DNA of 64,000 bases from Micromonospora thermarum (lineage in GTDB: Bacteria > Actinomycetota > Actinomycetes > Mycobacteriales > Micromonosporaceae), in NCBI RefSeq assembly GCF_012034245.1, contig NZ_JAATEO010000027.1:21450-85449 (forward strand). The letters are read 5' to 3'. The notes beneath the pieces were generated by a model. That model worked only from the letters and a program-made list of their open reading frames with translations, was not told the DNA's origin and ran no database searches. Below are positions 52,494 to 60,441 of the stretch, one piece after another. Numbering within the stretch: position 1 is the first letter of the stretch; each line of letters starts with the position of its first letter. The position numbers and the translations under genes were made by a program.

Positions 52494-53459
52494 ATGCGTG
52501 AACACCCACCCGAACTCGTCGACCTGGCCGAGCGCCAACAGCAGATCGTCACGCGCACTCAGCTCCTGGCCGCCGGGTTCGACGACATGTATCTGTACCG
52601 GCAGACCCGGCGCGGCCTGTGGCAGCGAGTGCTGCCGGCGACGTACGCGCTGGTGACCGGCACCCTGACTGAGGAGCAGCGACGGATCTCCGCAGCGCTC
52701 TACGCCGGTCCGGATGCGCAGCTCACCGGCTTGGCGGCCCTGATGTGGTACGGCTTCCGGTACAGCCCTCGTTCAACTGACGTACACCTGATCCTGCCTC
52801 ACCACATGCGGCGCCGATCGGCTGGCCACGCCGTGATAGCGCGTGCCTTGCAGCTGGATCACCGGGCCCGGCGGACGGCCCTCTACCCGGTCTGCTCACC
52901 GGCCCGGGCGGTCGTGGACGCCGCCCGGGACCTGCGTCAGCTGCGGCCGGTACGAGCGACCGTGGCCGAGGCCGTTCAGCGGGGATTCACCGACCTCGTG
53001 AGCCTGGACGAGGAAATCCGCCGGGCCCGGCGCAGCCGGACCGCGCTGATCCGCAAGGCCTTCGCTGAGATCGCGGACGGCACCCGCTCGGCTCCGGAAA
53101 CAGAGCTGCGCGAGTGCCTGGCCGGGAGCCGACTGCTGCCGGAGGTGCTGTGGAACCCAACGCTGTGGGCGGCCAACGGCGCGCGACTGCCGACTCCGGA
53201 CGGGTACCTTCGGGACGTCGCGGTGGCGTTGGAGGTCGATTCTCGGGAGTACCACATCAGTCCCGAGGACTGGGCGCGGACGTTGGACCGACACAACCAG
53301 CTGAGCCGGCAGGGCGTGCTCGTTCTGCACTTCACCCCCGCGCAGATTCGGCGCGAGCCGGGACGGGTACGCCGCACGGTCGAGGACGCGTGCGCGGCGC
53401 GTCATGGGCTGGGCACCGCTACCGGGATCCGAGCCGAGCCGGCGGTGGGTGGGTGTTAA
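52494..53459 (+). CDS. AbiEi-like / DUF559 (Vsr-type endonuclease fold) protein
   Basis: A 321-residue protein with an N-terminal AbiEi-type winged helix (RQQQIVTRTQLLAAGFDDMY, TRRGLWQRVLPATYALVTG) and a C-terminal DUF559-like PD-(D/E)XK region (DVAVALEVDSREYH, LDRHNQLSRQGVLVLHF, QIRREP) resembling very-short-patch repair endonucleases. The E-V-D triad is intact. Such lone proteins are common in actinobacteria and their role is unknown. There is no AbiEii nucleotidyltransferase beside it, so it is not a complete toxin-antitoxin pair. Start uncertain: ATG at 52494 or GTG at 52455; no clear ribosome site. It has its own codon use but similar GC, and is flanked by palindromic elements on both sides. 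Confidence 0.8.
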   Translation: MREHPPELVDLAERQQQIVTRTQLLAAGFDDMYLYRQTRRGLWQRVLPATYALVTGTLTEEQRRISAALYAGPDAQLTGLAALMWYGFRYSPRSTDVHLILPHHMRRRSAGHAVIARALQLDHRARRTALYPVCSPARAVVDAARDLRQLRPVRATVAEAVQRGFTDLVSLDEEIRRARRSRTALIRKAFAEIADGTRSAPETELRECLAGSRLLPEVLWNPTLWAANGARLPTPDGYLRDVAVALEVDSREYHISPEDWARTLDRHNQLSRQGVLVLHFTPAQIRREPGRVRRTVEDACAARHGLGTATGIRAEPAVGGC

Positions 53460-53507
53460 GAAGGGGCCCCTTCTCTACGCCAGGCGTTAAGAAGGGGCCC
53501 TTCCTTG
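53455..53507. repeat. Double GGGGCCCC palindromic element, copy 3
   Basis: GTTAAGAAGGGGCCCCTTC (53455-53473) and GTTAAGAAGGGGCCCTTCC (53486-53504) lie 12 bases apart. The first overlaps the stop codon of the AbiEi/DUF559 gene; the second is ten bases from the stop codon of glyS, on the opposite strand. It may serve as a shared terminator. Confidence 0.8.
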
Positions 53508-53513
53508 AGCAGC

Positions 53514-54893
<1,380 letters not shown>

Positions 54894-55007
54894 GTTTCCT
54901 CCTACGCCGGCTGGAGGTCGGCGGGGACACGGTGGGATGCAACGGTTCAGTTCGGGACAACGGTACGACCAGGGACGTCCCGAGCCCAGCAGAATACCGG
55001 GGGCGGG

Positions 55008-55586
55008 TCAGCTGACCCCGCACACCTCCAGCTCGCCGGTCTGCCGGTCCTGTTCGAGGGTCACCTGCTGGCGGTCGCGGTCGCCGCCGGTGAAGGTCAC
55101 GTCGACGGGCACGGTCAGCGTGTTCGGGTCGACGTCGCCGACGCGGAAGGACGCGACCTGCGGCTCGTCGGCCACGCGCCGCTCGAACTCCCGCCGCGAC
55201 TCCCGCCGCTGGGCCGCGTCGCACAACTGGTCGTAGGCGGCGCCGTACTTCCGCTCGACGAGCGCCTGGTAGTAGTCGGTGGAGACCGCGCGCCCCTGCT
55301 CGTCGATCGCCTGCACCCCGGTCACCGCGAGCCCGATCACGGCCGCGCCCCCGCCGCCGCAGCACAGCAGCAGGGCGAGCGCGCCGGCACCGAGCCCCAG
55401 CCAGAGCCGGGTGTTCCGCCCCTCGGTGGGGGGTGCGGCGAACGGCGGCGCGACACCGGGACCGGCCGGCGGGGTGGGGACCTCCGGGTGCGCCGGCGGG
55501 CCGGGCACAGCCGGCGGGTGCGCGCTGCCCTCCTGCCCGGGCACCGAGGGGTACGGCGAGGAGGCAGCCGGTCCGGGAGCGGTCAT
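55008..55586 (-). CDS. Single-pass membrane protein with an extracytoplasmic DUF4878-like domain
   Basis: A 192-residue protein: a proline-rich cytoplasmic N-terminus (1-57), one membrane helix (LWLGLGAGALALLLCCGGGG, 60-79), and an outside domain (about 95-192) with STDYYQALVERKYGAAYDQL and VPVDVTFTGGDRDRQQVTLE. This is the build of NTF2-like DUF4878 proteins in actinobacteria. Single gene downstream of glyS in the opposite sense of no neighbour; the next gene on the strand is 24 bases upstream. Function unknown. Confidence 0.78.
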   Translation of the reverse strand: MTAPGPAASSPYPSVPGQEGSAHPPAVPGPPAHPEVPTPPAGPGVAPPFAAPPTEGRNTRLWLGLGAGALALLLCCGGGGAAVIGLAVTGVQAIDEQGRAVSTDYYQALVERKYGAAYDQLCDAAQRRESRREFERRVADEPQVASFRVGDVDPNTLTVPVDVTFTGGDRDRQQVTLEQDRQTGELEVCGVS

Positions 55587-55610
55587 GAGATCAATGTAGT
55601 GCTTGCGGGC

Positions 55611-55952
55611 TCACCGGTAAGGACCGGCGGACCGATCACTCGCCGCCACCACCACCTCGCCGCCGGGCGCGGCGCTGGCCAGCGCCTCGTACGCGGACGG
55701 CTCGTCCACCGATTCGGTGAGCAGCGGGATCGCGGTGACCTTGACGTCGAAGTCGCCGAGCGCGCGCCGGTAGGTGCCGACCGACTCCCACTCGGTGAGC
55801 AGGCACCAGTGCCGCGGGTCGTCGAGGGCGCGGACCAACTGGCCGCGCAGGTACCCGGGGCGGGCGGCGAGCGCGGCGAGGGCGGCGTGCGCCCGGGCGG
55901 TGAAGTCGTCGGCGACATCGACCTCGACCACGAACCGGTTGGTCACCAGCAC
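55611..55952 (-). CDS. Antibiotic-biosynthesis-monooxygenase (ABM) fold protein
   Basis: A 113-residue alpha-beta barrel of the ABM type: VTNRFVVEVDVADDFTARAH (3-22), ALAARPGYLRGQLVRALDDP, HWCLLTEWESVGTYRRALGD (about 46-65). Small ABM-fold proteins include heme-degrading and quinone-modifying enzymes as well as non-enzymatic members. GTG at 55952 is chosen since GAGGAGG stands six bases upstream. Position before the DUF4878-like gene on the same strand suggests an operon. Confidence 0.82.
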   Translation of the reverse strand: MLVTNRFVVEVDVADDFTARAHAALAALAARPGYLRGQLVRALDDPRHWCLLTEWESVGTYRRALGDFDVKVTAIPLLTESVDEPSAYEALASAAPGGEVVVAASDRSAGPYR

Positions 55953-55979
55953 CGGGTTCCTCCTCGTAGAGTCTGTGGG

Positions 55980-56237
55980 ATGCAGCGTACGCAGAGCGGG
56001 TTGGCGGCCCGGTTGGCCCGGGCGAACCCGACGACGGTGTTCCTGATCACGCTGGTGCTGGTGCTGGTCGCGTTCTTCACCCCGGGCGTGGTCGGCGGGC
56101 TGTTCACGCTGGCGCTCGCGGCGGGCGTCGCCGCGCTGCTGGTCACCACGTGGGCGGTGCAGACGCCGCCGACCCGGGTGATCCGGCTGCTGGTGCTGAC
56201 GCTGCTGGTGACGGCGGGCCTGGTGAAGCTGCTCTGA
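55980..56237 (+). CDS. Small two- or three-helix membrane protein
   Basis: An 85-residue hydrophobic protein: a basic start (MQRTQSGLAARLARANPT) and helices TVFLITLVLVLVAFFTPGVV, GGLFTLALAAGVAALLVTTW and VIRLLVLTLLVTAGLVKLL. It resembles the small DUF6703-type membrane proteins of actinobacteria, by recollection. Divergent from the ABM gene, with starts 27 bases apart. It stands in front of the zinc importer but is separated from it by the Zur-like box. Confidence 0.7.
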   Translation: MQRTQSGLAARLARANPTTVFLITLVLVLVAFFTPGVVGGLFTLALAAGVAALLVTTWAVQTPPTRVIRLLVLTLLVTAGLVKLL

Positions 56238-56255
56238 CATGCACTCATGCGTTTT

Positions 56256-56270
56256 TGACAATCATTATCG
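56256..56270 (+). promoter_or_regulatory. Zur/Fur-like box upstream of znuA
   Basis: TGACAATCATTATCG (7-1-7 imperfect palindrome) lies 22 bases before the znuA ATG in an AT-rich patch. The TGAxAATxATTxTCA pattern is typical of Fur-family metal repressors and, before a zinc importer, points to Zur. Confidence 0.65.
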
Positions 56271-56291
56271 TTCTCGCGGACAGTTGACTTC

Positions 56292-57266
56292 ATGAACATC
56301 CGCTCCGCTCCGCGTACCCTCGCCGCCACCGCGACCGCCCTCCTCGCTCTCGGCGGCGTGGCCGCCTGCGCCGACGACCAGGCCGGCGTCAACCCGCAGC
56401 GGGTCGACGTGGTGGCCGCGTTCTACCCGTTGCAGTTCCTGGCCGAGCGGGTCGGCGGCGACGCCGTCACGGTGAGCAACCTGGTGAAGCCGGGCGCCGA
56501 ACCGCACGACGCCGAGCTGAACCCGGGCCAGGTCGGCGAGGTCGCGCAGGCGGAACTGGTCGTCTACCTCAAGGGCTTCCAGCCCGCCGTCGACGAGGCC
56601 GTCGAGCAGAACGCCGGCGACAAGGCCTTCGACGTCGCCACGGTGCAGCCGCTGCTCGACGCCGCCTCCGCTGACCACGAGCACGAGGGCGAGGGCGAGG
56701 GCGAGGGTGAGGGCGAGGCGGCAGGGCACGCCGAGGAGGAGACCGGCGGCAAGGACCCGCACCTCTGGCTCGACCCGACCCGCCTGGCCACCGTCGGCGA
56801 CCAGCTCGCCGAGCGGCTCGGCACGGCCGACCCGGACCGTGCGGGCGACTACACCGCGCGGGCGAAGGCCCTCCGCACCGAGCTGGAGAAGCTCGACGCG
56901 GAGTTCACCGCCGGTCTGAAGACCTGCCAGCGACGCGAGATCGTGGTCAGCCACACCGCCTTCGGCTACCTGACCGAGCGCTACCAGCTGGAGCAGATCG
57001 GCGTCAGCGGGCTGAGCCCGGAGGACGAGCCGTCGCCGCAGCGCCTCGCCGAGGTCGCCGAGGAGGCCCGGGAGCACAAGGCCACCACGATCTTCTTCGA
57101 GACGCTGGTCAGCCCGAAGGTCGCCGAGACCATCGCCGGCGAGGTGGGCGCGAAGACCGCGGTGCTGGATCCGCTGGAGGGGCTGTCCGGCGACAACGGC
57201 GGCGACTACCTTTCGGTGATGCGCGCCAACCTGGCGACCCTGCGGACGGCGTTGAGCTGCTCGTGA
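56292..57266 (+). CDS. znuA: Zinc ABC transporter substrate-binding protein
   Basis: A 324-residue cluster A-1 (ZnuA/AdcA) binding protein. It has a signal peptide with lipobox-like LGGVAAC (about 16-22), so it is likely a lipoprotein, the block VVAAFYPLQFLAERVGGD (about 38-55), metal ligands in AEPHDAELNP (His), DPHLWLDPT (His), SHTAFGYL (His) and a late Asp/Glu in VLDPLEGL. The usual His-rich loop between the first two is replaced by an acidic run made of repeated EG with only three His (DHEHEGEGEGEGEGEAAGH, about 125-143). Start region shows no ribosome site, so the message may be leaderless. First gene of znuACB. Confidence 0.93.
   Translation: MNIRSAPRTLAATATALLALGGVAACADDQAGVNPQRVDVVAAFYPLQFLAERVGGDAVTVSNLVKPGAEPHDAELNPGQVGEVAQAELVVYLKGFQPAVDEAVEQNAGDKAFDVATVQPLLDAASADHEHEGEGEGEGEGEAAGHAEEETGGKDPHLWLDPTRLATVGDQLAERLGTADPDRAGDYTARAKALRTELEKLDAEFTAGLKTCQRREIVVSHTAFGYLTERYQLEQIGVSGLSPEDEPSPQRLAEVAEEAREHKATTIFFETLVSPKVAETIAGEVGAKTAVLDPLEGLSGDNGGDYLSVMRANLATLRTALSCS
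56685..56714 (+). repeat. Hexamer microsatellite GAGGGC x5 inside znuA
   Basis: Five tandem copies of GAGGG(C/T) encode the EG run of the ZnuA acidic loop. Being in frame, copy-number change would lengthen or shorten the loop without breaking the gene. Confidence 0.85.
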
Positions 57267-58024
57267 CGTCCCCTGTCATCACCGTCACGCACGGGGTGGT
57301 CGGCTACGACGGCCGCCCCGTGCTGCGCGACGTCTCCCTGACCGTGACCGCCGGCGAGGTGGTCGCGGTGCTCGGCGCCAACGGCTCCGGCAAGTCCACC
57401 CTCATCCGCGCCGTGCTCGGGCTGGTCCCGCTCGTCTCGGGATCCGTCACCCTGTTCGACCACCCGTTGCGGCGCTTCCGGCAGTGGCACCGCATCGGAT
57501 ACGTCCCCCAGCGCCTCGGCGCCGGCAGTGGCGTACCGGCCACCGTCCGCGAGGTGGTGGCCTCGGGCCGGCTGGCCCGCCGGGGCGTCCTGCGCCCGCC
57601 GGGACGCGCCGACCGGGACGCCGTCGACGCGGCACTGGCGTCCGTCGGTCTCGCCGACCGGGCCGGTGACCCGGTGGCCACCCTCTCCGGCGGCCAGCAG
57701 CAGCGCACCCTGATCGCCCGCGCACTGGCCGGCCAACCGGAGCTGCTGGTCCTCGACGAGCCGACCGCCGGAGTGGACGCGGCGAGCCAGGAGGCGTTCG
57801 CCGGCGCACTCAAGGACTTCGTGGCCGGCGGCGGCACCGTGCTGCTGGTCGCGCACGAGCTGGGGCCGCTGCGGCCGCTGATCTCCCGGGCGGTCGTCGT
57901 CCACGCCGGCGGGATCGCCCACGACGGCGCCGTCCCCGAGCCGGCCGGTCACCACGCCGACCCCGACCACGACCACGTGCACCCGCACGGTCCCGACGAG
58001 CCCGCCGGGCTCTGGAGCAGCTGA
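57263..58024 (+). CDS. znuC: Zinc ABC transporter ATP-binding protein
   Basis: A 253-residue ATPase: Walker A LGANGSGKST (about 36-45), Q-loop PQRLGAGSGVPATV, signature LSGGQQQRTLIARAL (about 137-151), Walker B LLVLDEPTAGVD and switch LVAHEL. GTG at 57263 overlaps the znuA stop. The C-terminal tail is His/Asp-rich (HHADPDHDHVHPHG, about 229-242), an unusual feature in a cytoplasmic ATPase that could hold zinc and sense or buffer it. Otherwise standard length. Confidence 0.94.
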   Translation: MTSPVITVTHGVVGYDGRPVLRDVSLTVTAGEVVAVLGANGSGKSTLIRAVLGLVPLVSGSVTLFDHPLRRFRQWHRIGYVPQRLGAGSGVPATVREVVASGRLARRGVLRPPGRADRDAVDAALASVGLADRAGDPVATLSGGQQQRTLIARALAGQPELLVLDEPTAGVDAASQEAFAGALKDFVAGGGTVLLVAHELGPLRPLISRAVVVHAGGIAHDGAVPEPAGHHADPDHDHVHPHGPDEPAGLWSS

Positions 58025-58026
58025 GC

Positions 58027-58896
58027 ATGGAACTCTTCCAGTACCCGTACATGCAGCGCGCCCTCATCGGCGCGCTGGTCATCGGCCTGGCCGCCCCGGC
58101 GCTCGGCATCTACCTGGTGCAGCGGCGGCTGGCGCTGATCGGCGACGGGGTGGGGCACGTGGCGCTGACAGGTGTCGGCGCCGGGCTGCTGCTCAACCAC
58201 TCCCCGGTGCTGGTGGCGGTGATCGTGGCGAGTCTCGGCGCGATCACCATCGAGCTGGTCCGGGCACGCGGACGCACCTCCGGGGACCTGGCGCTCGCGC
58301 TGCTCTTCTACGGCGGCATCGCCGGCGGCGTGATGCTCGTCGGGCTCTCCGACAACACCCGGGCGCTCAACGCGTACCTCTTCGGGTCGCTGACCACCAT
58401 CTCCCCCGGTGACCTGACCACCATCACCGTGCTCGGCGCGGCGATCCTGGTCACCATGCTGGCGCTGCGCCCGGCGCTGTTCGCGGTCTGCCACGACGAG
58501 GAGTACGCCCGGGTCTCCGGCCTGCCAGTCCGTACGCTCAACCTCCTCCTCGCCGTCGCCACCGCGGTCACCGTGACGATCGCGATGCGCGCGGTCGGCG
58601 TGCTGCTGATCAGCGCGCTGATGGTGGTGCCGGTCGCCGCCGCCCAGCAGGTCACCCGGGGCTTCCGCGGCACGATGGCGGCGGCGATGGCACTCGGTCT
58701 CTTCGCCGCCGGATCGGGCGTCTACGTGGCGGCCAACGCCAACACCGCCCCCGGCGCGTCCGTGGTGCTGATGGCGATCGCGTCGTTCGCGGTGGTCGCG
58801 CTCGGCGGCACGGTCTGGCGGGCGCTGCGACGGCGGGCCGCCCCGGCCGCCGCCCCGGCCGCCGAGCCGCACGAGGTCGTGCTGCACCGGTCCTGA
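58027..58896 (+). CDS. znuB: Zinc ABC transporter permease
   Basis: A 289-residue ABC-3 family permease with eight hydrophobic segments. Blocks: MQRALIGALVIGLAAPALGI (10-29), LIGDGVGHVALTGVGAGLLL (about 39-58), LVGLSDNTRALNAYLFGSLT (about 105-124) and VGVLLISALMVVPVAAAQQV (about 192-211). It directly follows znuC with two bases between them. Forms the channel with ZnuC; the tail is Ala/Pro-rich. Confidence 0.94.
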   Translation: MELFQYPYMQRALIGALVIGLAAPALGIYLVQRRLALIGDGVGHVALTGVGAGLLLNHSPVLVAVIVASLGAITIELVRARGRTSGDLALALLFYGGIAGGVMLVGLSDNTRALNAYLFGSLTTISPGDLTTITVLGAAILVTMLALRPALFAVCHDEEYARVSGLPVRTLNLLLAVATAVTVTIAMRAVGVLLISALMVVPVAAAQQVTRGFRGTMAAAMALGLFAAGSGVYVAANANTAPGASVVLMAIASFAVVALGGTVWRALRRRAAPAAAPAAEPHEVVLHRS

Positions 58897-58933
58897 TCAG
58901 CCATACGCGCATGGCATTGGTTACCGTTACAGC

Positions 58934-59260
58934 GTGAGCAGCGGGTCAGGCTACGACGCCTTCGAGGGTGCCAGCGAGCTGCTGCGCGCGCTCTCCGCGC
59001 CGATCCGGCTGGCCATCGTCAGCGAGCTCGCCGACGGCGAGCGGTGCGTGCACGAGCTGGTCGACAAGCTCGGCGCCCCGCAACCCCTGGTCTCCCAGCA
59101 TCTGAGGGTGCTGCGCGGAGCGGGCGTGGTGCGCGGCTCCCGGCGTGGGCGGGAGATCGCGTACGCCCTGGTCGACGAGCACGTCGCCCACATCGTGGCG
59201 GACGCGGTGAGCCACGCCGGCGAGGGCAGCGTCACCGCCGCACCGGCCGCCCGGTCCTGA
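58934..59260 (+). CDS. ArsR/SmtB-family zinc-sensing repressor
   Basis: A 108-residue winged-helix metal sensor. The DNA-reading helix is APQPLVSQHLRVLRGAGVV (about 47-65). Near the end helix alpha-5 carries DEHVAHIVADAVSHAGE, which gives D-x-H-x10-H-x2-E, exactly the zinc-site spacing of SmtB and CzrA. It should therefore release DNA when zinc is high. It lies 37 bases after znuB on the same strand, so importer and zinc sensor are together. GTG at 58934 has no ribosome site, suggesting a leaderless message from its own promoter. No Zur gene is in the window. In mycobacteria an SmtB homologue controls zur; a similar arrangement is possible. Confidence 0.92.
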   Translation: MSSGSGYDAFEGASELLRALSAPIRLAIVSELADGERCVHELVDKLGAPQPLVSQHLRVLRGAGVVRGSRRGREIAYALVDEHVAHIVADAVSHAGEGSVTAAPAARS

Positions 59261-59330
59261 TCCCGCGCCGGGCATGCCCGGGTCGCCGTACGGGGTGCTT
59301 CGGGCGTGCGGTCGTGGCACGCTGTCCGGC

Positions 59331-59933
59331 GTGAAGATCTACGCCGATCGCTTCCCGACCGCCGCCCGCCAGTTGCTCACCGACTTCCTCGTCGTCGCCT
59401 GGGTGTACGCGTCGGTGCGCGGCGCGCTGTGGCTGCACGACCTGGTGCAGAAGCTCGCCGTACCCGGACAGAAGCTGGAGGGGGCCGGTGGCGGCCTGGC
59501 CGACAACCTGGCCGAGGCCGGCGGCAAGGTCGGCCGGGTGCCGCTGGTCGGCGACGAGCTGACCGCGCCGTTCGAGCGGGCCGCCGGGGCCGCGCGTTCG
59601 CTCGCCGAGGCCGGCCGGGACCAGCAGGAGCTGGTCGACCAGCTCGCCCTGGCCCTGGCCGTCGCCGTGCTGGTCTTCCCGCTCGGCCTGGTGCTCGTCG
59701 GCTGGCTGCCGCTGCGGGTGCGGTGGATGCGCCGCGCCGGCGCCGCCGCGAAGCTGGCCGCCGCGCCCGCCGGCCGCGACCTGCTCGCCCTGCGGGCCCT
59801 GGCCACCCAGCCGCTCGGCCGGCTGACCCGCATCGCCCCGGACGTGGCGGAGGCGTGGCGGCGCGGCGACGACGACGCGGTCGAGGCGCTGGCCGCCCTG
59901 GAGCTGCGCGCCCTGGGCCTCCGCGGCCGCTGA
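59331..59933 (+). CDS. Two-helix membrane protein, hypothetical
   Basis: A 200-residue protein. Hydrophobic segments are at about 12-35 (QLLTDFLVVAWVYASVRGAL) and about 107-130 (LALALAVAVLVFPLGLVLVG); the part between (about 40-100) is helical and probably outside, the end is cytoplasmic (RDLLALRALATQPLGRLTRI). I do not recognise the family beyond a general actinobacterial one. GTG at 59331 marks the start of the conserved reading VKIYADRFPTAARQLL. Confidence 0.75.
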   Translation: MKIYADRFPTAARQLLTDFLVVAWVYASVRGALWLHDLVQKLAVPGQKLEGAGGGLADNLAEAGGKVGRVPLVGDELTAPFERAAGAARSLAEAGRDQQELVDQLALALAVAVLVFPLGLVLVGWLPLRVRWMRRAGAAAKLAAAPAGRDLLALRALATQPLGRLTRIAPDVAEAWRRGDDDAVEALAALELRALGLRGR

Positions 59934-60060
59934 GCCCCGCCGCGCCCCGGCCCCGCGCCGACCGAACGTCGACCTGGCCGGGTGCCGGCGGCGGGTGCTG
60001 CCCGAGCGTGACCCGTGTGCCCGGCGTCCGACACCGGCCGGGGGCCGTTAAGGTCGTCGG

Positions 60061-60228
60061 GTGTTCTACTTCCTGGTCGTGATCGCCGTGCTGCTTCTCG
60101 GCTACGCCGCGTTCCTGGTCCGGTTCGTCCGGCAGGGGCGCAGGATCCCGCCGGCGGCGTACCTCGGGCTGGCCGTGCTGAACGGCGTCATCCTGGCGGC
60201 GGTGCTGGCCTGGGCCATCGCCCGCTGA
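60061..60228 (+). CDS. Very small membrane protein
   Basis: A 55-residue frame opening with GTG: VFYFLVVIAVLLLGYAAFLV, then RFVRQGRRIPPAAY, then LGLAVLNGVILAAVLAWAIA and R-stop. The two hydrophobic helices joined by a basic loop give a clear two-pass membrane hairpin with the positive-inside pattern. No family recognised. No strong ribosome site is visible; a leaderless message is possible as TAAGGT lies shortly upstream. It was found by reading the gap after the 59331 gene. Confidence 0.6.
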   Translation: MFYFLVVIAVLLLGYAAFLVRFVRQGRRIPPAAYLGLAVLNGVILAAVLAWAIAR

Positions 60229-60243
60229 CCGCCCGAAGCGGCC

Positions 60244-60315
60244 GGGCGGTCGGGCGGTCGGGCGGTCGGGCGGTCGGGCGGTCGGGCGGTCGGGCGGTCG
60301 GGCGGTCGGGCGGTC
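60244..60315. repeat. Tandem octamer GGGCGGTC, nine perfect copies
   Basis: Nine exact 8-base units (60244-60315) plus a partial GGGCG, starting 15 bases after the stop codon of the small membrane protein. Unlike a CRISPR there are no spacers. Perfect copies imply recent slippage; likely variable between strains. Confidence 0.95.
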
Positions 60316-60330
60316 GGGCGATGATCGACA

Positions 60331-60389
60331 CGACATCCTGCATATCGCGGTGTCCGGGTGACTGGGATACCGCGATATGCAGGATGTCG
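60331..60389. repeat. Long perfect hairpin, 21-bp arms
   Basis: 60331-60351 pairs perfectly with 60369-60389 (left arm starts CGACATCCTGCATATCGCGG) around a 17-base loop. It is 52 bases past the stop codon of the convergent acyl-CoA dehydrogenase gene and follows the tandem repeat. Confidence 0.9.
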
Positions 60390-60441
60390 AGTGGATCAAG
60401 CTAGCGAGGGCGGTTCAGGGAGCCCCCTGCCGCGGCTCGCG

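Noticed and set aside
52494..53459. AbiE-type toxin-antitoxin or anti-phage locus
   Set aside because: Only an AbiEi-like winged helix is present, fused to a DUF559 region. There is no AbiEii nucleotidyltransferase or other defence gene next to it.
54894..55007. T-box leader for glyS
   Set aside because: The gap is 114 bases, too short, and has no AGGGTGGNACCGCG-like antiterminator sequence.
60244..60320. Tandem repeats as a CRISPR array
   Set aside because: Units are eight bases, head to tail, without spacers, and no cas gene is near.
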